This document shows, in pieces, positions 1-10,636 of a stretch of DNA of 64,000 nucleotides (its first letter is position 1; every line of letters begins with the position of its first letter). Below the pieces are notes generated by a model. That model saw nothing but the letters and a program-made list of their open reading frames with translations. It made no database searches and had not been told where the DNA came from. The DNA is taken from assembly GCA_014904985.1 (NCBI GenBank), contig MU128928.1, forward strand, positions 86,832-150,831. The letters run 5' to 3'. A program made the position numbers and the translations under genes. The DNA comes from Hydnum rufescens UP504 (taxonomy: Eukaryota > Basidiomycota > Agaricomycetes > Cantharellales > Hydnaceae).

Positions 1-20
1 GCTCATCGCTTAGTCAGCGT
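1..20 (-). other. Start codon and 5' flank of a WD40 gene copy lying off the left edge
   Basis: These 20 bases match 32591-32610 with two differences. At 32.6 kb they hold the start codon of the WD40 gene read on the minus strand. Here the complement of ATG lies at 4-6 and the next codons run out of the window. The retrotransposon begins at 21, so it sits 14 bp upstream of this start codon, in the presumed 5' UTR or promoter. Only two codons are visible, so the state of this copy is unknown. Confidence 0.6.
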
Positions 21-1031
21 TGTGGAAGATAAAAACATCCAGTATCAGAAAATGCAAATCACACCACTTCCAGCCATTGGAGAAATCACATGACCAATTA
101 TCGAAATTAATTACGGCTATGTGTGGAAATTGAATTCATTCTATAACTCCGTCAGCTTTGATCGGAGAGGTACGCCCCATATAATGCTTAGAAAGCTACG
201 ATTCACACTTTCGAATGGTACCAAACACAAGTCGAACGGACCAAAACTGCACTCTCCAGGCTAATTTTACTACCAAAATCCGGAATTTCTAGTAAAAAAC
301 GAATTTCTCCGTCAGTTCGCATTCAATCCTTTCGGAACAACCGCGCCTAGAAAGATATAAAAGTCCGCATCCGACGGTACTGAGCACGAGAAGAACAGAT
401 CAAAACTGAACTCTACAGAGCGATATTACTATCAGAATCAACACCATCAGTAAAAACACGAATTTCTCTGTCAGTTTACACCGGATCTTCTCGGAACCAC
501 CGCGCCCAGAAAGCTGTGAAAAATCCGCATCTAATGATACCAAGAACGTCTATTACAGATGCGAACTACTGTTTCTGCATCGAATCCCATCCCATGCACT
601 TGTCCCCATTATCAACCAACAACAAACACCTTAACCACTGGACTATGCTCAAATTAATCTCCAAAACCTGGAGATATCCTTTCATTTCGCCTCCAGAATG
701 CTCCACATGGTCAGTGACCACATGCTCCAAGCATTCCACATGCTCAGCAAATTGGTGACATCACCCCCCTCATGATTCCTTTTTTCTCTTTATGAATGAC
801 ATCACTATGACATCACTCCTCATGATTTCTTTTGTTCTCTTTATGAATGACTCAGCTATGACCGCATTATTATATCATCTTGTTATTTTTCTTTGTTCTC
901 ACATATGACTCACATATGACTCACCCATGGGGGAGTCATATTTCTTAAACACAGCCACCTTCAGAAAGGTATAAAAGCTGGTAGATTTCCTGTACCCCAC
1001 ACAATCATCTCCTCTCTGGAAATCATTACTG
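21..1031 (+). repeat. 5' LTR (U3 and start of R; remainder deleted)
   Basis: The segment matches 9676-10691 at roughly 95% by eye, with scattered substitutions and single-base indels. Similarity stops abruptly after AATCATTACTG at 1031, only about 55 bp past the TATA box at 970. An LTR cannot normally end so close to its transcription start, so the rest of this LTR was probably removed together with the primer-binding site, gag and protease. The U3 holds three diverged tandem modules of about 160 bp, starting near 143, 303 and 464, each with a CTCYGTCAG core and a GAACMACCGCGCC-type motif in the later two. Confidence 0.8.
848..977 (+). promoter_or_regulatory. LTR core promoter: three TGACTCA sites and a TATA box
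   Basis: Perfect TGACTCA heptamers lie at 848-854, 906-912 and 917-923, with a one-mismatch inverted copy at 932-938. TATAAAAG follows at 970-977. TGACTCA is the binding site of Gcn4/CPC1-type bZIP activators of general amino-acid control in fungi. The order and spacing fit an upstream activating cluster feeding one core promoter. Use in vivo is inferred. Confidence 0.6.
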
Positions 1032-1096
1032 CCGATCTTCACGAAACTTGGAAATCGTCCTCCGCAGCATCAGGAAATCAGCTTGAGGATAATCTT

Positions 1097-4000
1097 GTGC
1101 GCGTTTACAACAAATTGAAGTCAACCCTCATCAACAAATATCCCGAAAAAGCGGAAAACTTCAGCTATCGCATTGGCCAGGTCATCAGGAATGCAAAGAA
1201 GACAAAGTACAAGACTGTGGATAAGAAGAAAAATCCAATACCCCTAGGAGTTACTCGAAAACCAGTCATTCGTCTTCCCTACAAGGATCTTCCATTGATA
1301 ACACCTCTCATTCTCCCCACGCATCCCCCCAGCTTGAAAGACTTCCAGTACACCAAGAAGCTTACCCCAGAATGAGTCAAAAAGATAATCGACAATATCC
1401 CCAACGACTTCCTTTCAGAAGAAGAATTGGACTTGCTGCTCTATGTGGTTGCTCAAAGGGAAAGGGGTCTTGCATTTGACGAATCTGAACGAGGAATCTT
1501 CAAGACAGAATACTTCCCAGATTATGTTATGGAAACAGTCCCTCACATTCCATGGGAACTGCCTCCAATTCGTCCACCAAAAGCTATTGTCGCCACACTC
1601 ATCAAGATGATTAAGGATCAATTGGCAGCTGGGAAGTACAAAACATCGTGGTCCTCCTATCGTTCCCAAATGTTCACAGTAGCAAAACCTAAAGGAGGCA
1701 TTCGAATCGTCCATGATTTACAACCCCTAAACGCAGTCTCAGTTAAAGACTCAGGATTGCCACCAAACATCAATGACTTTGCAGACAGCTTTGTGGGGCA
1801 CTCGGTCTATATTGTCGCGGATCTCTATGCAGGATATGATGGACGACGACTGGCAGAAGAATCCCAAGAACTCACGACAAGCGATTCACCATTGGGTCCT
1901 GTAAAGCTCACAACACTGCCCCAAGGGTACACGAACTCCATGCAAGAATTCATGAAAACAGTTACACACATGATCAGGCCTATGATCCCAGATAGAGCCG
2001 AAGCCTTTGTGGATGATGTGGCAGGAAAAGGACCAAAAACGCGGTACAATGATGAACCTATCTCTGAAAACCCAAAGATTCGACGTTACATATGGGAATT
2101 TCGCTCAGGTCGTTGACGAATTATTCGCTACCTTCATCGAAGCTGGATGTACGGCCTCTGGATCGAAACTCGTACTCGCGACGCCTCTCATACACATTGT
2201 GGGGAATGTTTGTTCAATGGAAGGAAGAAGACCCCACCATGGAATCATCACGAAAATAAAGAACTGGCCGCGCCCAACGAATGTGACACAAGTCCGCGGA
2301 TTCCTAGGAACAGTTGGAGTTGCTCGAAATTGGATTTGGCAATTTGCCAAGATAGCCAAACCTCTCACATTACTCACCAAGAAGACTCCCAATGAATTCG
2401 AATGGAATGATCAAGCTGAAGAAGCCATGAATCAGCTAAAGAAGCCTCCACAAACCTTCCTGCTCGAAAATCCTTGAACATCGACATAGCCAGAGTGTTA
2501 AAAGAAGATGAACGCACCTCAGATTATGGCCTTGTAACACTTGCAGTGGACAGCTCCATCATTGCAGTAGGCTGGATCGAATATCAAACCTTGGAAGATG
2601 GACGTCACCCCATTGTCTTTGGATCAGTAACCAACAACGAGGCTGAAACCAAGTATTCCCAGCCACAAATCGAATTAAAAGGACTATTCAAAGCACTCAA
2701 AGCCCAAAGAAATGACCTCTGGGGAATCCATTTTAGAGTGGAAGTGGATGCCAAATTCCTAAAACAAACAATCAACACACCAGGATTACCAAACGCGGCT
2801 ATGTCACGATGGATTTCCTATATCCAGCTATTCAATTTTGAAGTTGGTTCATGTCCCTGCAACAAAACACCAAGGTCCTGATGGATTATCCAGGCACCCA
2901 GCACACGAAAATGACTCAGCCAATTCAGAAGATGAACTGGAACCAGACGAACCAGGCCATTTTATCACTGGGCCACGATTTCTTGAAGAATATGAACACT
3001 GGATCATGCATAGTTCCTCAGCATCCAGACTATTGCAACAAGAATCAAAAGGGAATCCTATGAAGACATCATTGAATTCAGGCAAAATCACACAGTACTC
3101 TCAATCAAGCCCAAGAGAATACAACAAGAAGTGGTGGATTTGTGGCTCTCTCCTATCAAGCCCACTCATCTGCTCAAAACCATCCCAAATCACTCTCCCA
3201 ACATTCACAGTCCCAACACCCAGAAACTGATTCAGAAATTAAAGAACACCCTCACAAACTCAAGGATTCTGATGGAAAAGACTATTGGGAAAGGATTCAA
3301 TACTACCTGGAACACATAAAAATACCCCCAGGAGTCCAGAACACCAAGACATTCATCCAGGCCACCAAACATTATTTTATGTATCAAGGAACCCTGTGGA
3401 GAAGGCCTAGAAATGGCCAATTACCATTAAAAGTGATCAAAAACCCGGATGATCGAGCTCGCTTATGTAAGGCTGCACATGACGAATCAGGCCACCGCGG
3501 ACAAGACCCGACTTTCAAGAAATTATCCAATAGATTCTTTTGGCCAAATATGCTATCCTATGTGGCCTGGTATTGCCAGACATGCCATGAATGCCAATTA
3601 AGGTCTACAACCCGACCAAAAATCACTTTAAGCCCGACCTACATTAATACCATATTACGTAAATTTAATATGGACACAGTCCATATGCCGGTATCAAGTG
3701 GATTCAAATATATCATGGATCTTCGGGATGATCTCTCCGGATGGCTGGAAGCAAAAATGTTATGTAAGGCCTCAAGTAAGCATGTCACCCGGTTTCTATT
3801 CGAGGACGTCATGTGCCGGTTCAGCTGCATATTACAAATCACAACGGATAACAGAACAGAATTCGACAGACTAGTTCAAACAATGGTGGATGAATATAAT
3901 GTCCCTATAGTCCAAGCTGCCCCTTATCACCCGGAAGCAAATGGAATGATAGAATGCAGGCACAGGACCTGGATAAACTTGCTATTCGTTGCATGCAGAG

Positions 4001-4580
4001 GAAACCCGAGCAAATGGTCAAACTATTTTTATTCATGCATGTGGGCGGACCGAGTGACGGTAAAATGAACAACCGGCTACACCCCCTATTACCTACTCTA
4101 CAGAATAAATCACGTGTTTCCATTCGACATTACAGATGCATCATGGTACACATTAAAATGGGGAACTATCCAAACCACAGAAGAACTACTAGGAATCCGC
4201 GGAATCCAATTGGCGCATAGAGACGAGGATATTCAAGCCGCCTCAAATACCATCCTTCAAGCAAGAATTCGAAGCGCTCAGGATTATGCTAGACAAAATG
4301 AAAATACATTGGTCAACGGAAACTATCAACCAGGTACAATTGTGCTGGTATACAATTCGGTATTACAAATGCAACATGGACGAAAAGGGGAAATACGGTG
4401 GATTGGGCCATACTGAGTTCAGCATCACCACCCCGTGGATCCTATCAACTGGCAGAATTAGATGGGACCCCGATCAATGGAGTATTCGCCAGCAATCGTT
4501 TAAAGAAATACCATATGCGCGACCAAATAGCCACAACGGACACCGCTGGAAACGAGAGCCACAGCGCCACGGACCATGAA
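1097..4580 (+). pseudogene. pol: Degenerate gypsy pol: reverse transcriptase, RNase H, integrase
   Basis: The frame is broken several times. A linker ORF (1097-1375) precedes reverse transcriptase (1427 to about 2105), which shows the PKGGIRIVHDLQPLN core, the LPQGYTNS region and the FVDD catalytic box. After a frameshift near 2100 the thumb continues (to about 2477: VRGFLGTVGVARNW), then RNase H (2474-2881) with VTNNEAETKYS. Another shift leads into HVPATKHQGPDGLSR. Integrase (about 3142-4068) has an HHCC-type zinc motif around CQTCHECQ and the acidic residues of the core in MDTVH, TTDNRTEFD and PEANGMIE. A C-terminal GSYQLAELDG segment lies near 4430-4530. No chromodomain was recognised. 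The element cannot encode a working polyprotein as it stands. Confidence 0.85.
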
Positions 4581-5265
4581 TTAAATCAAAATAATATGGC
4601 AAAATACACGAAAAATATGGACCAAGCTATGAAATATAGGGGAACAACAATTACGACGAAACAACACTTTCTGGTATCGCTTGGACCAGAAAATCAATTA
4701 AGAACCTATCTTTGGCTGCCGCCGAGAGCCACAGATTCGTGGGGCAATTGGGAAAACAAAATTGTGGAGTGGAAATGAAGGAACCTTCTACAAGAACTCC
4801 TAGGGAACACCTCACAGGAGCCCCAGATCTCCGAATCTGCTTACGAATCCCCTGAAGAGACTCCATAAAAGGAAAATTCAATTCTCAAAAAGGAAATCCC
4901 TGAAACATTTTCCACAAGCCGCATCACAAGACTACGACTAAAACTATGAATTCAAGATGACCCTAGAGACATGAGGCAAAGAAAATCCCGAATTAACACC
5001 CCTAGAGCCACGAAATGTTGAATCACGGAATGTGCCGAAACCTACGAAAACTCTTTTCAACCATCTTAAAAAAAAACCTGCAGCCGCGTCAAAATCAATC
5101 CCCCTCTTCTTCTGGCTCCTTTCTCTATGTGACTATGTGATCCTCTGCGCTCCTGACTAACTATCACGAAGTCTTAACTTAATAATATGGTGTAATGAAC
5201 CCTGGTGACCCTTCATCTTCTATCTCTTCCTCATTCTCATTCCATTCAGTATCTATCGTCCACAT
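4581..5265. other. Retrotransposon spacer between pol and the accessory region
   Basis: No convincing gene. The sequence is A-rich with short open frames only, and may include decayed 3' end of pol. An A9 run lies near 5070. Confidence 0.5.
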
Positions 5266-6004
5266 GCAACAACTCCATTGACCTATCGACTGAATCATAT
5301 CTAAACTATGGCAAGGAATGGCTAAATAACGTCAAACACAAGTATAGTAAGCCTGACGAGTATAAAAACAGCACAACAGCTAACCAACAACATCCAAGCC
5401 CATTTTTCGCATCCTATTGTATCCTGTCAAAACCATCCTATCTCAACATGTCTGACTCCACTCATTTCGACTCAACCACAAGCTCTGTACAAAGCTACAT
5501 GTTTGAATACATCCAGACGCCTGCTCCCTCTCCTACTCCACCCACACCACTCGTAGAACTTAACCTGGACAGTGACATCTTCCTTTCGTCTCAAGTTAAA
5601 AAGGAACAAAACATAACCGACGAGGTATGCGCAACAACTCCATTGACCTGTTGACTAAATCATCACAGCTAATATCTAAACTACAGCAAGGAATGGCTAA
5701 ATAACGTCAAAACGTGAGTATAGTAAGCCCAACGAGTATAAAAGCAACACAACAGCTAACCAACGATACCCAAGCCCATTTTTCGCATCCTATCATACCC
5801 CATCAAAACCATCCTATCTCAACATGTCCGACTCCACTCATTTCGACTCGACCATGAGCTCTGTACAAAGCTACACATTCGAATACATCCAGACACCTGC
5901 TCCCTCTCCTACTCCACCCATGCCGCTCATAGAACTTAACCTGGACGGCGACATCTTCCTCTCGTCTCAAGTTAAAAAGGAACAAAATGTAACCGACAAG
6001 GTAT
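5266..6004 (+). repeat. 365-bp tandem duplication carrying a TATA promoter and ORF start
   Basis: Copy 1 (5266-5630) and copy 2 (5631-6004) both start with GCAACAACTCCATTGACC. Both contain a TATA box (5361 and 5737), about 80 bp of leader and an ATG (5448 and 5824) opening the same peptide, MSDSTHFDST. The copies differ by many substitutions and small indels, so the duplication is not brand new. Copy 2 runs on into the long accessory ORF. Copy 1 ends in a short dead-end ORF. Confidence 0.85.
5448..5654 (+). CDS. Truncated N-terminal copy of the accessory ORF
   Basis: A 68-codon ORF starting MSDSTHFDST that runs across the duplication junction and stops at 5652-5654. It matches the first 58 or so residues of the 448-residue ORF downstream (YIQTPAPSPTPP, IFLSSQVKKEQN). 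It is followed by GAGGTATGC, which could act as a splice donor joining this start to sequence further on. Without transcript data it is best seen as a by-product of the tandem duplication. Confidence 0.4.
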   Translation: MSDSTHFDSTTSSVQSYMFEYIQTPAPSPTPPTPLVELNLDSDIFLSSQVKKEQNITDEVCATTPLTC

Positions 6005-7170
6005 GGAATGCAGGACATCCACAAAAGACATTGCTAACAATAAAACAGACCTTTTGGCCCAACTCAATCTCTTCTTTGCATGCTATTGTCAGGAATTACA
6101 ATATCAACGAATCTTCTACCAACGCACAACCACTTGCACCACTTGAAACCCAGCGAACCGTCGACCCTCGTCTTTCATTGTGTCCCCAGACTATTAATCT
6201 CTACCCACGTGCTATACTTCCTCCGTTCATTCCTCTTCCCGCTCAACCCTCGAAAGAACCTGAATCGACTCAAAAGGACATCGTCAGTCGCCAAGCAACC
6301 CCTACTGCGCAGCAATTACACGAGTCCTCAGACTCTCCCACGGGATCTCTCACCTCGAAAAGCACTCGCTCCTCGTATCATCCTTCCCATCAGTCCTATT
6401 CTCCTTCCCAGCCTCCTCACGCACCCCGCAGCCTTCGTAAAATCAGTATACCGCGACCTGGTAAAAACGCCAACTCTTACCGCGCATGGCCGTCCTATCG
6501 ACAAGCGATTATAGATCGCGAGTACAACGCAGCGCAGAAACTCGACGAGGTCCAACGCGAGTATGAAGAGAAGCGAAAGGAAGATATAAAGGACAACGCG
6601 GAACTACTTGACCAGTTAAGTCGCACCATCGCCAATCACAACCTGCAAATGGATTCTCTCACGCCACCCCTCTCTCTTCTTTCGGCAACCCTACATCAAC
6701 GAGAAGCCGACCTCAAGGCGAAAGCCAAAGACCTCGATAAACGCGACCTCAAACTTTTACAACACGAGCAGTGTGTAACCAATTGGCGCGATCGGCTGCT
6801 CTATCCATCTACGTATCACCATGTTACCCAAGTCGACCGTCTCGCTAAAATATTTATCCAAGCAGCAGATATCGTGCGACAACAGCATCGTTTAGACACC
6901 CCGTACACAGCATTCATCCTCCATCGTCGTATCGCCCCTGCACTCGCCAAGCTATCCGAATCCCTCCGCGCTTCGCACGATCTCGCCCCTTCCATCTCGA
7001 CCGATGACCGAGCCGTCGAATATTACAAGAAATACGTGCATGACATTCAGTATGACTTAAAGGACGACGAATGGGCCGAATTCAAGAACACCCCGACTGC
7101 GTACGAACTAACGGACCTTCCATCCAACCCGGCGACCGACGAATCGGACGACGACGCGAACGGCTGGTAG
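5824..7170 (+). CDS. Accessory coiled-coil protein of the retrotransposon (448 aa)
   Basis: A single open frame of 448 codons on the same strand as pol, between integrase and the 3' LTR. The first third is Pro/Ser/Thr-rich and low in structure. Residues about 215-320 are charged and helical, with EYNAAQKLDEVQREYEEKRK and a run of Leu/Gln/Glu heptads, so a coiled coil is likely. The tail is acidic (ATDESDDDANGW). No zinc knuckle, protease, signal peptide or membrane segment is visible, so it is neither a recognisable gag nor an envelope. An internal TATA box at 5737 gives it a possible promoter of its own. A splice-donor-like AAGGTATGG lies at about 5998-6006. Its family and function are unknown to me. 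The frame is intact although pol is broken, which suggests recent function or chance survival. Confidence 0.6.
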   Translation: MSDSTHFDSTMSSVQSYTFEYIQTPAPSPTPPMPLIELNLDGDIFLSSQVKKEQNVTDKVWNAGHPQKTLLTIKQTFWPNSISSLHAIVRNYNINESSTNAQPLAPLETQRTVDPRLSLCPQTINLYPRAILPPFIPLPAQPSKEPESTQKDIVSRQATPTAQQLHESSDSPTGSLTSKSTRSSYHPSHQSYSPSQPPHAPRSLRKISIPRPGKNANSYRAWPSYRQAIIDREYNAAQKLDEVQREYEEKRKEDIKDNAELLDQLSRTIANHNLQMDSLTPPLSLLSATLHQREADLKAKAKDLDKRDLKLLQHEQCVTNWRDRLLYPSTYHHVTQVDRLAKIFIQAADIVRQQHRLDTPYTAFILHRRIAPALAKLSESLRASHDLAPSISTDDRAVEYYKKYVHDIQYDLKDDEWAEFKNTPTAYELTDLPSNPATDESDDDANGW

Positions 7171-7866
7171 GCCGTCACCACAACTTGTCCTCGCCTCGCA
7201 GTACATATACCTCGTCCAACGCAGTCCTCCATCCTCTCCCCTTCCTTTCCTATCCTCTTCCTCTCTCTCATTAAAAACAAAAAGAAATATGTGCTCGCCC
7301 CAATGTACCATCTCTCTCGCCTGAAGGAAAGACTTCTCCTTTGCTCTCCTTTCTCTCCATGTAAAAACTATGTCGCCTGTTGGCAAAATGATGTTCATTT
7401 CTCCTAACTCTCATCTCTCTCAAAGTCTGAAAGCCTCTATGTCACTTGAATTTTTTCTTAAGACTGACCTCGCCTGGCGATGTGGACTTGTCAAAAAAAA
7501 AAAAAAAAAATTCAATCAAAATCAAAGAAAAACAAAAGAAACAAAGTCATAGTCCGTATAAAAAAACAAAAATTCCACAAGTCCGTAACAACAAAACCAC
7601 GCTAATTAGGAGACTCGCGACTTAACCGGTAAACAAAAACACAAGGTCAATTAATCAAAAAAATTCGCGAAACCGAACCCGAACCAAGTGCCCTGACAAT
7701 CCAAGGGTCCCCTCAAGTCTAGACCATCTCAAATCCATTCATAAAAGCCCTTCTCACACAAAAATCCTCTTTCCCCATCCCATCCACTGACTCTAAAAAG
7801 AACGTATGTCAAAAACAACGCGACTCATATAATGCTTACCTAAAAAGGGGTAGGACACCATCGAAT
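7171..7866. other. Non-coding retrotransposon spacer with an A-rich tract
   Basis: No gene is visible. An uninterrupted A run of about 17 bases lies near 7494, some 320 bp after the accessory ORF stop. It resembles a poly(A) tail position but may be simple-sequence drift. Confidence 0.5.
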
Positions 7867-8259
7867 ATGCCTACCAACATACTCACCAATGGCATTTCTG
7901 AGACTCACACGGAACTCCCATCCAACCTCGACGACGTATACATTCCGGACGATGCGACAGGATTCATGGTTTTCTTCGTACAGCATGTCAGGGACCGGAA
8001 CGATCCAATTCTCAATCTCCACATTGGACGAAGGGGTTACTTTTGCCCCAACACGACAACTCACAGTCCAAACGTATACGATCGCCGCCTCGAATCGTAT
8101 TGCGTAACCCGAGAATACACCGATGACTCCGATTTTCATGTAAAGGTGCAGATAAGAACGCCGTATATGGGAATGTCGACACAGACACGGTCCACCTTCC
8201 TACGTTCACCCATCACCCTCCTGAATAAACCACCATCATCGTCGTCGAATCACCTCTAA
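7867..8259 (+). CDS. Small accessory ORF A of the retrotransposon (130 aa)
   Basis: Starts at ATG 7867 and ends eight bases before an A14 tract (about 8268-8281). No known domain. The middle alternates hydrophobic and polar residues (FMVFFVQHV, LNLHIGRRGYF, FHVKVQIRTP), as expected of a beta-rich fold. A weak match to ORF B (8563-8916) is visible by eye: an L-x-[IV]-G-x-x-G-x-F-x-P core, then Tyr-rich sequence, then an [HL]V[KR][VI] strand. No transmembrane segment or signal peptide. It could be a captured host gene or a fast-evolving element protein. Confidence 0.4.
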   Translation: MPTNILTNGISETHTELPSNLDDVYIPDDATGFMVFFVQHVRDRNDPILNLHIGRRGYFCPNTTTHSPNVYDRRLESYCVTREYTDDSDFHVKVQIRTPYMGMSTQTRSTFLRSPITLLNKPPSSSSNHL

Positions 8260-8562
8260 AAATAATAAAAAAAAAAAAAAACTTCCTCTATCACGAAAAT
8301 GCCAGGCGAATGAAAAACACCATAAATGGAAAAGGAGAACATAAACAGCGGGTCTGGTCACGTGTAAAACCGAATAACTGGATACAAAAGTCATCGAAAA
8401 ACGCGGACCAAACGCCTCCATCTGCGATTCTAAAAACTCCCACTACAACCTCGAAAAAGCCATGAGTTCAACCAGTATGTAAACACCACGGTCATTAAGG
8501 ACATTCATTAAACATTCAGGAACTCAGGCGATATCGAGAACTCAGGCGATAATTCGAATTCG

Positions 8563-8916
8563 ATGGATCAAATTCCTCTTTCATGTCAGGACTTTCAAAC
8601 GTTGGGAGAAACTGAAATCGGCCTTGGAGTGTTAGTAACCAACCGCGACTCACACTACCTGGCACTACGTGTAGGGGAATTTGGCGTATTCTATCCTGAT
8701 ATCGAAAACGACACCGATCACTTCTATTATGCCTACTTGAGCCAAACCCAAACCAAGGACCTCAGCTCAGATGGTCACCTTCTCGTTCGAATCCACCTCA
8801 TCCTCGTAGTATTTGGCGAAATGGACGACGAGTGCCATACCCATACTTCACCCACGCAACCCCCATCGTCGTTTGATCCTTTTCGGAATAAAACATCACC
8901 TCTGCCTGCGCCCTGA
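8563..8916 (+). CDS. Small accessory ORF B of the retrotransposon (117 aa)
   Basis: Starts at ATG 8563, just after a short direct repeat (ACTCAGGCGATA twice within 8522-8552). The core LALRVGEFGVFYPDIEND and the later HLLVRIHLILVVFG parallel ORF A in order and spacing, so the two may be diverged duplicates. It is acidic and Tyr-rich with no recognised domain. The reading frame is intact on the pol strand. Confidence 0.4.
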   Translation: MDQIPLSCQDFQTLGETEIGLGVLVTNRDSHYLALRVGEFGVFYPDIENDTDHFYYAYLSQTQTKDLSSDGHLLVRIHLILVVFGEMDDECHTHTSPTQPPSSFDPFRNKTSPLPAP

Positions 8917-9105
8917 TGACATTGACGTATGAGAAGATGACAGCGAAATATGAAGCAACCCTGCCAATCAATGAAGGAATCCGAATCCATGGAAAGCCTA
9001 AGTGAAATTAAAATGGACACATGATCAATTGGTCTACAGATGCAAAAGTGACATAAAAGCAAATCGAATGACTATCCTCAAGGCACGAATCAAAAAGTGT
9101 TCACC

Positions 9106-9471
9106 ATGCCATTGGAACTTCACACGATTGTATATCAGCAATTCGATTACCCATACCCTGAACCATTCACTCATCTCAAACCCCACATGATTATCCGCTA
9201 TTATCCAAATCCCCAAGTCGCATTCGATGGCGTTATAAAGACAAAAAGAGTCGACTGGACAACGTATGAGTTCGGAGAACCACATAACAATCGACCCACA
9301 ATACGCCATGATCTTGAAATCGAATTTGTCCTTCTCCTCCACGTTCCAGAAAACACCACTGTACCTCGTCGAACCTTCTCCACAGATGCTCTTGACCTCC
9401 ACCCTAATGATATCATTCAAAGTGGGTATTCGCTTAAAAATCCTAGGACAATACAAAGGAAAAACTATTAA
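9106..9471 (+). CDS. Small accessory ORF C of the retrotransposon (121 aa)
   Basis: ATG at 9106 within AAAGTGTTCACCATG. A near copy of that leader, AAAGTGTTCACCAT, recurs at 9660-9674 immediately before the 3' LTR. The peptide is rich in Pro, Tyr and His with beta-like stretches (IRYYPNPQVAF, IEFVLLLHVPEN). It may be a third, more distant member of the ORF A/B group, but the similarity is at the limit of what can be judged by eye. No known domain. Confidence 0.35.
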   Translation: MPLELHTIVYQQFDYPYPEPFTHLKPHMIIRYYPNPQVAFDGVIKTKRVDWTTYEFGEPHNNRPTIRHDLEIEFVLLLHVPENTTVPRRTFSTDALDLHPNDIIQSGYSLKNPRTIQRKNY

Positions 9472-10505
9472 AAACACGGATATTAAAGACCCCTACCCAA
9501 CAATAAGCGACTTCTATCACCAAATTCGAAGCATAAACTCGCAGGAAATCTCACTTTGGTTCGAAGGATGGACATGGTGGTTCTACACGAGGAGGCACAA
9601 TCAGATCTCAATCATATAACTGTGGAAAAAGGCAAACGACATTGCAAGGGGCTGCAATTAAAAGTGTTCACCATCTGTGGAAGATAAAAACATCCAGTAT
9701 CAGAAAATGCGAAATCACACCACTTCCAGCCATTGGAGGATCACATGACCAATTACGAAATTAATTATGGCTACATGCGGAAATCAAATTCGTTCTATAA
9801 CTCCGTCAGTTTTGATCGGAGAGGTACGCCCATATAACGCTTAGAAAGCTACGATTCACACCTTTCAAACGGTACCAAACACAAGTTGAACGGACCAAAA
9901 CTGCACTCTCCAGGCTAATTTTACTACCAAAATCCGGAATTTCTAGTAAAAAACGAATTTCTCCGTCAGTTCGCATTCAATCCTTTCGGAACAACCGCGC
10001 CTAGAAAGATATAAAAAGTCCGCATCCGACGGTACTGAGCACGAGAAGAACAGATCAAAACTGAACTCTACAGAGTGATATTACTATCAGAATCAACACC
10101 CATCAGTAAAAAACGAATTTCTCTGTCAGTTTACACCGGATCTTCTCGGAACCACCGCGCCCAGAAAGCTGTGAAAAATCCGCATCTAATGATACCAAGA
10201 ACGTCTATTACAGATGCGAACTGCTGTTTCTGCATCGAATCCCATCCCATGCACTTGTCCCCATTATCAACCAACAACAAAACACCTTAACCACTGGACT
10301 ATGCTCAAATTAATCTCCAAAACCCGGAGATATCCTTTCATTTCGCCTCCAGAATGCTCCACATGGTCAGTGACCACATGCTCCAAGCATTCCACATGCT
10401 CAGCAAATTGGTGACATCACCCCCCCTCATGATTCCTTTTGTTCTCTTTATGAATGACATCACTATGACATCACTCCTCATGATTTCTTTTGTTCTCTTT
10501 ATGAA

Positions 10506-10636
10506 TGACTCAGCTATGACCGCATTATTACATCATCTTGTTATTTTTCTTTTGTTCTCACATATGACTCACATATGACTCACCCATGGGGGAGTCATAT
10601 TTCTTAAACACAGCCACCTTCAGAAAGGTATAAAAG
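10506..10636 (+). promoter_or_regulatory. 3' LTR promoter: TGACTCA cluster and TATA box
   Basis: TGACTCA occurs at 10506-10512, 10565-10571 and 10576-10582, and TATAAAAG at 10629-10636, the same layout as in the 5' LTR. All three heptamers are conserved between the two copies although surrounding bases differ. From here transcription would run rightward into 11.4 kb and beyond. Confidence 0.55.

Noticed and set aside
516..758. 80-codon ORF in the LTR (also at 10172)
   Set aside because: No ATG, low-complexity U3 sequence; the frame is not kept in the second LTR, where an extra base shifts it.
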